Shown: piece by piece, positions 26,750-35,408 of the stretch
Layout of the letters: every line of letters begins with the position of its first letter
How positions within the stretch are numbered: position 1 is the stretch's first letter
From: Paenibacillus curdlanolyticus YK9
Lineage (GTDB): Bacteria > Bacillota > Bacilli > Paenibacillales > Paenibacillaceae
Direction: 5' to 3'
NCBI RefSeq assembly: GCF_000179615.1
Contig: NZ_AEDD01000006.1
Span: 164,302-228,301 of the forward strand
DNA length: 64,000 nt
Notes under the pieces: model-generated
Database searches by the model: none
Told to the model about the DNA's origin: nothing
Seen by the model: the letters and a program-made list of their open reading frames with translations, nothing else
Made by a program: the position numbers and the translations under genes

Positions 26750-27787
26750 CTACCGTATTGCGCTATGCTCCCGCACCGAATCCCGTACAATGAGCGTCGG
26801 CCGAATGTAGACCCGTACCATCTCACGGCTTGGTCCTGTCAGCGACAAAAGCAGCTGAGCCGCCGCATCGCACATCCGTTCCTTGTCCACCCGCATCGTC
26901 GTCATTCGCAGCCCGCTCTCCTCTTGATACTTCAGGTCATCGAACCCGATGATCGATAACCGCTCCGGCACCTTGATCGCCCGCTTCCGCAGCTGTCGCG
27001 CCAGTAGGTACGCGATGCGGTCGTTCCCGCAAAAGAACGCGCTCGGCAGCTGTTCGCCCAATCCGTTCAAAAACAGGCCGATCTCCTGCTCCGTATGCTC
27101 AAAGCTCGGCGAAGACGTCATGACGGTGCGGGGATCAATCCGAAGCGCATGCTCCTGCATCGCTTTCCAATAGCCGAACCAGCGCTCTTCATGGCTGGTC
27201 GTCAGATTGGCCGGGCCGATAAACCCGATCTCGCGATGTCCCAGCCGGATAAGCTCGGATACCGCTTCGCACGCGCCCTCCATATTCGCGGAGGCAACCA
27301 CGGGACAAGGCAGCTCTCGGTGGTACGAGTCCAGCATGACCAGCGGAGCGTCCAGCTCCCATACGAGCTTAGCGTACGCTTTGTCCACGATTCCGAATAA
27401 AATAATGCCCTGGTACGAAATAGCCGTACAATGCTGCGGCAGCTGAAGGCCAGCCTCCATCTCGCGATCGATCGGCGCGATTACCGCATTCATCCCTTTC
27501 TTGCGGATGCTTTTCTCCAGCCCCCAGATCATATCGTGGAAAAATTGAAAATGGTCATTGTCCTCGTAGCTCATAATCCGCTCCGGCACGAGCACAAGCA
27601 CGTTGCCGCTCGAAGCAGGCTTTTCGGCGAACTGGCCGTAGCCGAGCGCCTTCGCCGTTTGCTGCACCTGCTGCCGCATGTCCTCGCTGACGCCTTTCTT
27701 GTTCTGCAAAGCGAGCGACACGGCATTTTTCGATATATTCAGCTGATCGGCAATATCCTGCATGGAAACTTTCTTCTTTCGTGCCAT
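26750..27787 (-). CDS. LacI-family transcriptional regulator
   Basis: 345 residues. The N-terminal helix-turn-helix reads VSMQDIADQLNISKNAVSLA with the hinge after GYGQ; the effector domain is the periplasmic-binding-protein fold (LVLVPERIMSY, EIGFIGPANLTTSHEERW, PSAFFCGNDRIAYLLARQL, SIIGFDDLKYQEES). It is divergent from the ROK kinase/manA operon and very likely represses it and itself through the palindrome at 27843-27865. Sugar phosphate or mannose-derived effector is an inference. Confidence 0.92.
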   Translation of the reverse strand: MARKKKVSMQDIADQLNISKNAVSLALQNKKGVSEDMRQQVQQTAKALGYGQFAEKPASSGNVLVLVPERIMSYEDNDHFQFFHDMIWGLEKSIRKKGMNAVIAPIDREMEAGLQLPQHCTAISYQGIILFGIVDKAYAKLVWELDAPLVMLDSYHRELPCPVVASANMEGACEAVSELIRLGHREIGFIGPANLTTSHEERWFGYWKAMQEHALRIDPRTVMTSSPSFEHTEQEIGLFLNGLGEQLPSAFFCGNDRIAYLLARQLRKRAIKVPERLSIIGFDDLKYQEESGLRMTTMRVDKERMCDAAAQLLLSLTGPSREMVRVYIRPTLIVRDSVREHSAIR

Positions 27788-27842
27788 CGGTTCTGTTCAA
27801 TCCTTCCGAAACATGATAAACTATGCCTAACTTTACTTTACA

Positions 27843-27865
27843 ACAAACTTATTTGTCAAGTTTGT
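27843..27865. promoter_or_regulatory. Probable LacI-type operator in the divergent promoter
   Basis: ACAAACTT and AAGTTTGT form a perfect 8-bp inverted repeat with a 7-bp spacer, midway between the divergent starts. On the minus strand it overlaps two TTGACA-like -35 hexamers (CTTGACAAACTTGACAAAT). Position and symmetry fit a shared operator for the regulator. Confidence 0.65.
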
Positions 27866-27902
27866 CAAGTAGCGAAACCAAAACAAGCTGGAGGTTATTG
27901 CT

Positions 27903-28826
27903 GTGAGTTATGCAATTGGCATTGATATCGGAGGCACCAAAACAGCGATCGGCCTCGTGAATTCCGAAGGACAGGTGCTAGCCAAAACTTCGCTTCCTAC
28001 GGACCAAACGCTGCTGCCATCGGAGATGGTCGATCGCATTGCCGAGGCTGTGAATGGGCTCCTGAACGATAAAGGATTACAGCCATCCGACCTTCTGGGC
28101 ATCGGAATCGGCGCGCCGGGCCCGCTCAATACGAAGCTGGGCATCATCGCCGAGCCCCCTAACATGCGGGGCTGGTGGGGATTCCCTGTCGTTGCTGCTT
28201 TCAAGAAGCATTTTTCTAGCGAAATTGTTTTCGAGAACGATGCGACTGCTGCCGCTTTAGCGGAAAAATGGGTCGGCGCCGCGCAAGCTGCCGAGCATTT
28301 TATCTATATCACCGTTAGCACCGGCATCGGCGCGGGTATATATAGTCACGGCAAGTTGATCACCGGAGCGACAGGCAACGCGGGAGACATCGGGCACATG
28401 GCCATCGATCCTGCGGCTGGCACCTGCGTTTGCGGACAACAGGGCTGTCTGGAATTCGTCGCCTCCGGTACCGCTATTGCCCGCTCGGCAAGCGAACTGC
28501 TTGGCCGCTCTATTACGTCCAAGGAAGCGTTCGACCTCGCTTTCTCCGGACAAGATGGTAGAATGGAAGAAATCGTAAACCGTGCATTCCGCTACATCGG
28601 CATCGGCTGCGTATCGCTCATTAATACGTTTGATCCGGAGCTGCTTGTCATCGGCGGCGGCGTTTCGCAGGTCGGCGCGCCTATGTTCGATGCCGTGTCC
28701 GACTATATCAAGCGCTATGCGCTGAATCCATCGGGTCGCGACACGCAGCTCGTTCCCGCCGCACTTCAACAAGATGCAGGACTCATTGGAGCCGCTGCTC
28801 TCATCCATATCCCTTATTCATTCTGA
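27903..28826 (+). CDS. ROK-family sugar kinase (fructokinase/glucokinase-like)
   Basis: 307 residues. It opens with the ATP-binding IGIDIGGTKTAIG, has GAPGPL, ENDATAAALAEKW, and the ROK zinc-binding motif GTCVCGQQGCLE near residue 180. The family phosphorylates hexoses; with manA next to it, phosphorylation of fructose or mannose feeding fructose-6-phosphate is likely. GTG 27903 is the start, with GGAGG 9 nt upstream. Confidence 0.9.
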   Translation: MSYAIGIDIGGTKTAIGLVNSEGQVLAKTSLPTDQTLLPSEMVDRIAEAVNGLLNDKGLQPSDLLGIGIGAPGPLNTKLGIIAEPPNMRGWWGFPVVAAFKKHFSSEIVFENDATAAALAEKWVGAAQAAEHFIYITVSTGIGAGIYSHGKLITGATGNAGDIGHMAIDPAAGTCVCGQQGCLEFVASGTAIARSASELLGRSITSKEAFDLAFSGQDGRMEEIVNRAFRYIGIGCVSLINTFDPELLVIGGGVSQVGAPMFDAVSDYIKRYALNPSGRDTQLVPAALQQDAGLIGAAALIHIPYSF

Positions 28827-28848
28827 ACGAGAAGGAGATTTTAAATCG

Positions 28849-29793
28849 ATGAATCAGCCAGTTTTTCTTCAACCGGTATTTCAAGAACGCATCTGGGGCG
28901 GCACGAAGCTGAAGCAATTGTTCGGCTATGATATTCCAAATGACCTGACGGGCGAATGCTGGGCGGTATCCGCGCATCCGAACGGCCAAAGCGTTGTCAA
29001 GAATGGCCCTTATGCAGGCATAAAGCTTGGCGACCTGTGGACCGCTCACCCCGAGCTGTTCCAGTCGAGCTCAGCTGTATTCCCTTTGCTTACTAAGATT
29101 TTGGACGCTTCCGATGACCTCTCGGTCCAAGTCCATCCCGATGACGAATATGCCGGCAAGCATGAGAATGGCGAGCTCGGCAAGACGGAATGCTGGTACA
29201 TCGTTGACGCCGAGCCGGGTGCTACGATTATTTTCGGCCATGAGGCGGCAACGAAGGAACAGCTTGTCCAAATGGTGCAGGACGGCCAATGGAACGAGCT
29301 GCTGACACAAGTGCCGGTAAAGGCTGGCGACTTCTTCTACGTCCCTAGCGGAACGATTCATGCTCTGGGCAAAGGCATCGTCGTATTGGAAACGCAGCAA
29401 AGCTCCGATACTACCTACCGCGTTTACGACTATGACCGCCGCGACAAGGACGGCAACCTGCGCGAGCTGCATTTGGACAAGGCTATCGACGTTACGTCCA
29501 TTCCGCAAGCTTACGTACCTGTGCAGTACAGCACGCACGAAGCCGAAGGCATCACGGTCACTTCTTTCGTATCGAACGACTTCTTCACTGTTGAAAAATG
29601 GGTTGTATCCGGCGTGGCGCAGCTGCCTGCGAACCCGAAATATACGATTGCCAGCGTCATCGAAGGAAGTGGAACGCTTCGCGTGCAAGGCGAGAACTAT
29701 GCGCTGAGCAAGGGCGACCACTTCATTCTGCCTGTGGCGTTCGGGCCTTACAGCTTGGAGGGTGCGCTGGAGCTGATTATTTCGCAGGAATAA
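28849..29793 (+). CDS. manA: Mannose-6-phosphate isomerase, class I
   Basis: About 314 residues; the type I PMI cupin with VQVHPDDEYAGKHENGELGKTE (zinc ligands His and Glu), GDFFYVPSGTIHALG (His ligand) and the N-terminal LQPVFQERIWGG. The enzyme interconverts mannose-6-phosphate and fructose-6-phosphate. Start ATG 28849 has AAGGAG 11 nt upstream; an ORF extension into the ROK gene is not used. It is second in the operon controlled by the divergent LacI regulator. Confidence 0.93.
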   Translation: MNQPVFLQPVFQERIWGGTKLKQLFGYDIPNDLTGECWAVSAHPNGQSVVKNGPYAGIKLGDLWTAHPELFQSSSAVFPLLTKILDASDDLSVQVHPDDEYAGKHENGELGKTECWYIVDAEPGATIIFGHEAATKEQLVQMVQDGQWNELLTQVPVKAGDFFYVPSGTIHALGKGIVVLETQQSSDTTYRVYDYDRRDKDGNLRELHLDKAIDVTSIPQAYVPVQYSTHEAEGITVTSFVSNDFFTVEKWVVSGVAQLPANPKYTIASVIEGSGTLRVQGENYALSKGDHFILPVAFGPYSLEGALELIISQE

Positions 29794-29816
29794 GGCGCGA
29801 CCTAGGAATTGATAAG

Positions 29817-29853
29817 GGGTGTCTCGAAAGCAGTTCTGCTTTTGAGACACCCT
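29817..29853 (+). terminator. Intrinsic terminator of the ROK-manA operon
   Basis: GGGTGTCTCGAAAGCAG-ttct-GCTTTTGAGACACCC followed by TCTTGTCT, 21 nt after the manA stop. Confidence 0.85.
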
Positions 29854-29865
29854 CTTGTCTAACGC

Positions 29866-30050
29866 TAACGGACCTCAGAGCCGCTATCCCCCTCCAAAAG
29901 TGCCCGCTGCATAATGTAAACGGACCCCACAGCCGTTATTTAGCTATTTTGCTGTCTCGTAAGGACGATTTTGGTCAATTAGCGGCTCCTCGGTCCGTTA
30001 GAACAGAAATGGGGCTAATTATGATCATATAAGGGCTGCTCGGTCCGTTA
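29866..30050. repeat. 184-bp forward-forward-reverse-reverse element, copy A
   Basis: Two direct units (TAACGGACCTCAGAGCCGC at 29866 and AAACGGACCCCACAGCCG at 29918) are followed by two inverted units (TTAGCGGCTCCTCGGTCCGTTA ending near 29999, GGGCTGCTCGGTCCGTTA ending 30050). Unit spacing is about 51 bp on each side. The outer pair and inner pair are complementary, so a transcript could fold into one long nested hairpin. The last TTA is also the stop codon of the minus-strand gene beginning here. Confidence 0.85.
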
Positions 30051-31352
30051 GGGCTGACCGCCAAGAAAATAATACTTTTCCCCGATCAATCGCCACGTCG
30101 GCTCATTCACGATCCCGTTCGCCACCTTCAATTTCTTCTTGTTGATCTCTTGAAATTTCTTCACCGCCTTCTCCGTCTGTTCATCGAACAGATCGGTTGC
30201 GTTCAGCTGCGGAATCGCGGGGTAACTTTTGCGAATTACGTTGAGGAAGCCCTTCATTGCGCCAACCGCGGGGTCGGTCATCCCTTTCTTCAACTCATGA
30301 CCGGGGTAGGAGTTCGGAATGACGGTAACCTTCTCCGCCTTCTCGATGGTCAGATCGTCTCCATAAAACCGCTTTAAAATTTCCATATAGGAACGTCCAT
30401 TCAGCGCCATCCTATTGCTTTCCAGCTGCGACATCCCTTTATTTTGGCAAGGATGCTTCGCGCAATATTGGGAGAAGTACGGCTGAACCTTTTTGCCTTT
30501 TTTAATGTACTGATCGAATATTTTATCGATGATTTCATCCACTCGCTGGTTCGTAAACCCGCCCGCCGGATAGTGCTGGTCGAATGCGGTTGAATTCGTA
30601 ATCGTAAACGGGTACCCTTTGTCGACATAAACTTCGGTGTACATCCGATTGAGCACAAACGAGATGACGGCTAGCGTATTGGCATAAATCGCTTGCTCCG
30701 ACAGCTTGGCTATCCCGCCGAACTCGATTGCGCACACTCTTTTGATATACTGTTTGAACGTATCTTTAATCACTTTCTTGTTGTTGATGGACACGCGCGG
30801 GACATAAGGGTTAATTCGCCCCAAATAAATATTGATATAGCTAGGAACGAACGGTTTCCTAATCAGAGGCGAGAAGACACCGGGGCTCGTTTTATCCGCG
30901 AATTGGTCCGGATCTTGATAAACCATGCTTTCTTGGTCGGCAATCGTAGAATCTGGCAAATTGATTGCGAATGTCGCGCGCCCATCCTGCATCGCTGTCT
31001 CTAGCCCCATAATATAACTAAGCTCGTCATGATTATTCGTCGTTCGTCCGTCATAAATTTCAATGCCGTTCTTCGCGTAGGTATAGGATGCGCGGGCATG
31101 CCCATCCACTGAAGGGATTTCCACGAGTAGATCGTACTTGGTATGCGGGTCCCAATCTGCGTTGGGAGACGCTGCCGGCGCGGGCAATTCAACGTCCGGA
31201 ACCTGCCCGTCCTTATCCGTCACGACCGTCTTGATTACTTTATTCGGATTTCGATGCTCCGTTATCTTTATTGTGGCACCTTCAATTGGATCGCTCGGAT
31301 TCATCCCATTCATCTCGATGTTCAGGAAACCGCTCGCAGCCCTCGTCCACAT
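30048..31352 (-). CDS. Peptidoglycan-binding protein with SpoIID/LytB-like region
   Basis: About 434 residues. Residues 1-110 look like a transthyretin/carboxypeptidase-regulatory-like beta domain (GATIKITEHRNPNK, VVTDKDGQVPDVELP). The middle contains IYLGRINPYVPRVSI and YANTLAVISFVLNRMYTEVY, a pattern related to SpoIID/LytB-type proteins. The C-terminus is a peptidoglycan-binding_1 domain (DPAVGAMKGFLNVIRKSYP, DEQTEKAVKKFQEIN). No signal peptide is visible. The start at 31352 follows GGGGGGAGCGGG; an ATG nine codons upstream is also open. The final stop codon lies within the FFRR element. Confidence 0.7.
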   Translation of the reverse strand: MWTRAASGFLNIEMNGMNPSDPIEGATIKITEHRNPNKVIKTVVTDKDGQVPDVELPAPAASPNADWDPHTKYDLLVEIPSVDGHARASYTYAKNGIEIYDGRTTNNHDELSYIMGLETAMQDGRATFAINLPDSTIADQESMVYQDPDQFADKTSPGVFSPLIRKPFVPSYINIYLGRINPYVPRVSINNKKVIKDTFKQYIKRVCAIEFGGIAKLSEQAIYANTLAVISFVLNRMYTEVYVDKGYPFTITNSTAFDQHYPAGGFTNQRVDEIIDKIFDQYIKKGKKVQPYFSQYCAKHPCQNKGMSQLESNRMALNGRSYMEILKRFYGDDLTIEKAEKVTVIPNSYPGHELKKGMTDPAVGAMKGFLNVIRKSYPAIPQLNATDLFDEQTEKAVKKFQEINKKKLKVANGIVNEPTWRLIGEKYYFLGGQP

Positions 31353-31527
31353 CCCGCTCCCCCCATTTCGATGACTCATCGAAACATATATACGAGAGCC
31401 AAGTCAATAACATGCAAGTCCATTACATTGGATACAAATAGTGTAAAATCAAACCAATAGGTATCCATTGCTGAAATTCAAAAATCGTTCTATGCTTCAA
31501 CATAGAGCAAGAAAGGAGCTAACCGAT

Positions 31528-31944
31528 ATGGGGTATGAAATCATTGAACGGCCTCCGACGGTGGACGAGCATAAATCGCTTTGGGACGCTGTCGGCTGGG
31601 GCAAGCTTGATACCGAAATGTCTGAGCAATCTCTCGCCAATTCCGTTTACGGCGCAGTAGTCGTTTGCGATGGGAAGGTAGTTGGCATGGGACGCATCGT
31701 TGGCGATGGCGCCATGTATTTTTATATACAGGACGTGGCTGTGTTACCGGAGCACCAGAAGCAGGGCATTGGCAAAATGATCGTGGATCAATTGCTTGCT
31801 TTCATCAAGAAGCGCAAATACAAAAATGGCATTGCCTTCGTCGGCCTGTTCGCTTCGCATGGCAACGATAAATTTTATGAGCAGTACGGGTTCAAGGATC
31901 ACTCTCCCGAAATGACGGGGATGTTTACCGTGTTTGAAGAATAA
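31528..31944 (+). CDS. GNAT-family N-acetyltransferase (YitH/AttT-like)
   Basis: 138 residues; DVAVLPEHQKQGIGKMIVDQLL is the acetyl-CoA pyrophosphate-binding motif and FYEQYGFKDHSPEMTGMF the C-terminal signature. VYGAVVVCDGKVVGMGRIVGDGA fits GNAT strands 2-3. Start ATG 31528 has AAAGGAGC upstream. The substrate is unknown. Confidence 0.87.
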   Translation: MGYEIIERPPTVDEHKSLWDAVGWGKLDTEMSEQSLANSVYGAVVVCDGKVVGMGRIVGDGAMYFYIQDVAVLPEHQKQGIGKMIVDQLLAFIKKRKYKNGIAFVGLFASHGNDKFYEQYGFKDHSPEMTGMFTVFEE

Positions 31945-31952
31945 CCAGCAAA

Positions 31953-31981
31953 TGACCGCCTCGATGGGGCGGTCACTTTTC
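31953..31981 (+). terminator. Intrinsic terminator
   Basis: ATGACCGCC-tcgatg-GGGCGGTCAC followed by TTTTCT, 9 nt downstream of the acetyltransferase stop. Confidence 0.85.
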
Positions 31982-32041
31982 TAGGGTAAAGCGAATTTCC
32001 ACTATGCTATGTTATTAGAAATATTTTAAGGGAGTGAGCAC

Positions 32042-32626
32042 ATGGACGCTAATTTTACTAATCCCATTCTTTTATCGATACCTGAGAGCTTGGAGAGTAA
32101 CCGTCTGCTAATACGCGCCCCATTATGGGGAGACGGGGAGGCTGTGAACGCGGCTGTAATCGAGAGTATAGAGGAACTGCGTCCTTGGATGCCGTGGGCA
32201 CAAACCATCCCTACGTTGGAAGAATCGGAAATAAGTATTCGACGATCCCGGCTGCAATTTTTGGAGCGTACCGATTTTCGGCTCCTGCTGTTCCTGAAGG
32301 AAACTGGACAATTCATCGGTGGCAGCGGCCTTCATCGGATTGATTGGCAATCGCGTAAGTTTGAAATCGGCTACTGGGTCAGCACCTCTTTCAGCAAACA
32401 AGGGTATATCACCGAAGCGGTAGAAGCGATTACGAATTATGCGATTCAAGCGTTACAAGCCAATCGCATTGAGATTCGCTGTGATTCCCTTAATCTATTG
32501 AGCGCCCGAGTCGCCGAGCGTTTGGGCTTCACTTTGGAAGGCATTCTCCGTAACGAAAAGTGTGATGTGGCAGGCGCATTAAGAGATACCATGGTGTTCT
32601 CTAAAGTTCGCGGGACAGAATTTTAA
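32042..32626 (+). CDS. RimJ/RimL-type GNAT acetyltransferase
   Basis: 194 residues with the RimJ/RimL layout: ESNRLLIRAPLWGDGEAV start, LRPWMPWAQ, FEIGYWVSTSFSKQGYITEA (acetyl-CoA site) and IEIRCDSLNLLSARVAERLGFTLEG. Members acetylate N-terminal amines of proteins or small amines. ATG 32042 has GGGAGTG upstream. Confidence 0.88.
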   Translation: MDANFTNPILLSIPESLESNRLLIRAPLWGDGEAVNAAVIESIEELRPWMPWAQTIPTLEESEISIRRSRLQFLERTDFRLLLFLKETGQFIGGSGLHRIDWQSRKFEIGYWVSTSFSKQGYITEAVEAITNYAIQALQANRIEIRCDSLNLLSARVAERLGFTLEGILRNEKCDVAGALRDTMVFSKVRGTEF

Positions 32627-32673
32627 AAATATTTCATTCGGGCACACGCCCACTCTGGCCGTGCGAATCACAG

Positions 32674-33489
32674 TCAGGTAGACGTTTTGCGATGGACCCG
32701 CAACCATTGACTAGCAAAGTCTACTGCGTCTCTAATCCCGAACAATCTGCTTTCAGCAATCCCGACCTTCCCTCGCTGAACGTCGACTGCCTGCTCCAAC
32801 TGCTCTCCGATCAAGGCAAAGTCCTCCGCATCGTAAGCAAAGTCCGTAAACCACTTCCAGACGCGCTTGCCTTCCTCTACAATTGCGGCCCCCATCTGCT
32901 TCGTTGGCATGCCGGCTAAAGCAGTCTCTGACAGATGAAAGCTTGTACATTTGTCATAACCCACACCCAGCAGGAGCACCTTTGCATCCAAATCGTATAG
33001 TTTGCCAAGCGGACTTTGTACTCCGAACTGAGGGCTTAACGGATGGTCCTGGATGATCATCCTCGCATGATTTCCGTTCGCGCAAAACGAGACCTGTGGA
33101 TGCTGCGACCGCAGTGTCCCCGGGAATGTCCGAAACACCTCAGCGATCCGCCCCATTCCCCTCGTCGGTGTTAGCGCTGGATCAAACGGAGGCCATTCCT
33201 TGTAAATAATTTCAATCCACTCAGGAGGAACGGGGGGATTCCCCCATTCAGCAGGATCGCTCCAATCGCTGCTTTGTGCCGGCATGACGAGTGTTCCTGA
33301 CGTGCCAATTGCTTGCAGCAATCCATGTACAGCAACTTGCGGACCTCCGCAAACCCACCCCAACTTAGAAAGTGAGGAGTGTACAAGAACGGTATCCCCT
33401 TCCTTTACGCCAAGTCGGCTCAGATCCTGTGCAATGCTATGAATGGTAATCGGCAACTCAGTCCGATTGATAATCTCTCTTTCGCTCAT
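32674..33489 (-). CDS. AAC(3)-family aminoglycoside N-acetyltransferase-like protein
   Basis: 271 residues matching the antibiotic N-acetyltransferase fold: VLVHSSLSKLGWVCGG, GTLVMPAQS, PTRGMGRIAEVFRTFPG, RSQHPQVSFCANG, and VLLLGVGYDKCTSFHLSE. AAC(3) enzymes acetylate the 3-amino group of aminoglycosides; chromosomal homologues in Bacillota often have other or cryptic substrates. Resistance is therefore possible but not demonstrated. Monocistronic. Confidence 0.85.
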   Translation of the reverse strand: MSEREIINRTELPITIHSIAQDLSRLGVKEGDTVLVHSSLSKLGWVCGGPQVAVHGLLQAIGTSGTLVMPAQSSDWSDPAEWGNPPVPPEWIEIIYKEWPPFDPALTPTRGMGRIAEVFRTFPGTLRSQHPQVSFCANGNHARMIIQDHPLSPQFGVQSPLGKLYDLDAKVLLLGVGYDKCTSFHLSETALAGMPTKQMGAAIVEEGKRVWKWFTDFAYDAEDFALIGEQLEQAVDVQRGKVGIAESRLFGIRDAVDFASQWLRVHRKTST

Positions 33490-33582
33490 CTAGCATCAGT
33501 CTCCTAAATGTGTTTATTCAAGTTTTACATTAATCATACCATTCATTCGTCCGCGAAGAGTGATTTATAGCTGCCCCTATAC

Positions 33583-33616
33583 AAAAAGAAAAAGGCCAAC
33601 CCACAACGGGTTGACC
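33583..33616 (-). terminator. Intrinsic terminator of the sugar-catabolic operon
   Basis: Minus strand GGTCAACCC-gttgt-GGGTTGGCC followed by TTTTTCTTTTT, 28 nt past the last stop. Confidence 0.9.
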
Positions 33617-33643
33617 TCACTATCATTACAACGTATCGCCTGC

Positions 33644-34534
33644 TTACATTCTCGCTCTAAGGAACTGGACGGCCTCTGCAATATCAGCTTCGGGATTGGC
33701 GCCGACTTCCCGTTCGATCGTCAAATAGCCGTCGTAGCCGATGTCACGCAGCGCCTGCAGGTAAGCCATCCAGTCGACGCTGCCGGTGCCGAGCGGCACT
33801 TCGCGGAAGGCGTCGCCCGATTCAGCTTGCTGGGCAATGACGTTATGGTCGAGCGGATCGAAGCCTAGCGCCCCGTAGATCAGCCGCGGGTCGACTTCGC
33901 GCAGGCGAATGCCGTCCTTCGCATGCGTATGGACGATATAATCGCGCAGCGTATAGACGCCTTGTGCCGGATCGTCGCCCGTCACCATGACCATATTCGC
34001 CGGGTCGAAGTTGACGGATACGCCCTTGGAGCCGAGTCCGTCGAGGAAGCTTTTCAGATGCGCAGCCGTTTCCGGTCCCGTCTCAATCGCGAAGTACGCA
34101 TTCATGCTCGTCGCGTAGCGGCTAAGCTCCTCGCAGGCTTCGTGCATCGCCGCATATACGGCGCCATTTCGGTCTTCCGGCACGATGCCGATATGCGTCG
34201 TGACGACGTTCGTGCCGAGCTCGACGGCGAGGTCGAGAATCCGTTTCGACTTTTCGATTTTGACCGCATTCGCCGCTCGGTCTTGGAAGCCGTGTCCGCC
34301 CAGATCGCCGACGAGCGCGGAAATTTGCAGCCCTTGCGATTCGATGAACGCCCTCCATTCCTTGCGCGCCGCAGCGGACAGATTCGTGGGGTCCATCTCG
34401 CCTTCTACCGCATAGATTTGCACGCCTTCGGCGCCAAGCGCCTTCGCTTTCTCTAAGCCCTTGCGCACGCCGACCTTGAAGCTATCGACGATAATCCCGA
34501 CTTTCCATGGCTTGATGATATCCGACATCTTCAT
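33644..34534 (-). CDS. Sugar phosphate isomerase/epimerase (xylose-isomerase-like TIM barrel)
   Basis: About 296 residues; AP-endonuclease-2/xylose-isomerase-like barrel: EGVQIYAVEGEMDP, LVGDLGGHGF, VVTTHIGIVPED, FAIETGPETAAHLKSF, VNFDPANMVM and HTHAKDG, with metal-binding Glu/Asp/His in the usual order, ending YLTIEREVG. The start at 34534 follows GGAGGGAGCGA. Its first 53 bases overlap the end of the upstream isomerase gene. Last gene of a three-gene operon with the dehydrogenase. Confidence 0.85.
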   Translation of the reverse strand: MKMSDIIKPWKVGIIVDSFKVGVRKGLEKAKALGAEGVQIYAVEGEMDPTNLSAAARKEWRAFIESQGLQISALVGDLGGHGFQDRAANAVKIEKSKRILDLAVELGTNVVTTHIGIVPEDRNGAVYAAMHEACEELSRYATSMNAYFAIETGPETAAHLKSFLDGLGSKGVSVNFDPANMVMVTGDDPAQGVYTLRDYIVHTHAKDGIRLREVDPRLIYGALGFDPLDHNVIAQQAESGDAFREVPLGTGSVDWMAYLQALRDIGYDGYLTIEREVGANPEADIAEAVQFLRARM

Positions 34535-35408
34535 TCGCTCCCTCCATCCGCTTCGCCTGCTCCCACAATCTGCGCACGTTGTCCAAAGCGATCTTCGTCG
34601 CCTGTACGCAAGGCTCCATGCCTTCGAACTCGATCGAGGCATAGCCGTCAAAGCCGGATGCGCGCACGATGCGCAGTGCACCGAGAATATCCAAATCCCC
34701 GTGGCCGACGATCGCTCCCCGCAGGCGAGTGCCATTCGAAGAGCTGAACCAGCCTTCGCCTGGATCGACCGAAGCCGGCCTCCGATAAAAGTCCTTCACA
34801 TGCACGATTGATGCATACGAAATATTGTTGCGCACGGCGACGAGCGGATCCTCGTCGACGCAGACGAAATTGCCAATATCGAGCGTCGTACGGAAATTGT
34901 CCCTGCAGACAGCCTCGACCAGCGCTTGTACGCGATCGCTGGCCTGCACGTAAAACCCGTGGTTTTCCACGCTTGTCGTAATCCCGAAGCCTGCCGCGTA
35001 ATCCGCGATTCGCCTGCATGCGTCTGCCAGCCGCGGCAGGTCCGCGAGAAAACGCTTGATCGACCGATCCTCGGAGCTCGCCACATCATGGCGCATTAGC
35101 TTGGTTCCGAGTGCGGCCGCAATGTCGACATGGCGCTTCACTCGCTCGATCTCCTGCTCATAAGCTTCGTCGTCCAAGCCTGCGAAGTTCGCACCAATCG
35201 CATAGTTGGAGACGTCCAAACCATGCTCCGCTGCTTTATCTCGAATCGCCGCTATCAGCTCCGGATGCGCGATCAAGTCGTAGCCAAGCGGCACGATCTC
35301 GACATGCTCTCCGCCCATCTCCGCGATTAGGCTAATCGCCTGAAGGACGTCCAGCTCCCCGGTTTGCATCGCTTGCCAGAAGCAATACGTGCTGACGCCG
35401 AATTTCAT
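34482..35408 (-). CDS. Sugar phosphate isomerase/epimerase (TIM barrel)
   Basis: 308 residues of the same fold: MKFGVSTYCFWQAM, EHVEIVPLGYD, LGTKLMRHDVAS, TSVENHGFYVQ, TTLDIGNFVCVDED, VHVKDFYRRP, GYASIEFEGMEP. ATG 35408 overlaps the dehydrogenase stop (ATGA). Its own C-terminus reads through 53 bases into the next gene, an unusually long overlap; the tail after RRLWEQAKR may be dispensable. Confidence 0.87.
   Translation of the reverse strand: MKFGVSTYCFWQAMQTGELDVLQAISLIAEMGGEHVEIVPLGYDLIAHPELIAAIRDKAAEHGLDVSNYAIGANFAGLDDEAYEQEIERVKRHVDIAAALGTKLMRHDVASSEDRSIKRFLADLPRLADACRRIADYAAGFGITTSVENHGFYVQASDRVQALVEAVCRDNFRTTLDIGNFVCVDEDPLVAVRNNISYASIVHVKDFYRRPASVDPGEGWFSSSNGTRLRGAIVGHGDLDILGALRIVRASGFDGYASIEFEGMEPCVQATKIALDNVRRLWEQAKRMEGANEDVGYHQAMESRDYRR

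Noticed and set aside
32674..33489. Clinical-type aminoglycoside resistance gene
   Set aside because: Family membership is clear, but chromosomal AAC(3)-like proteins often have other substrates, and no mobile context is present.
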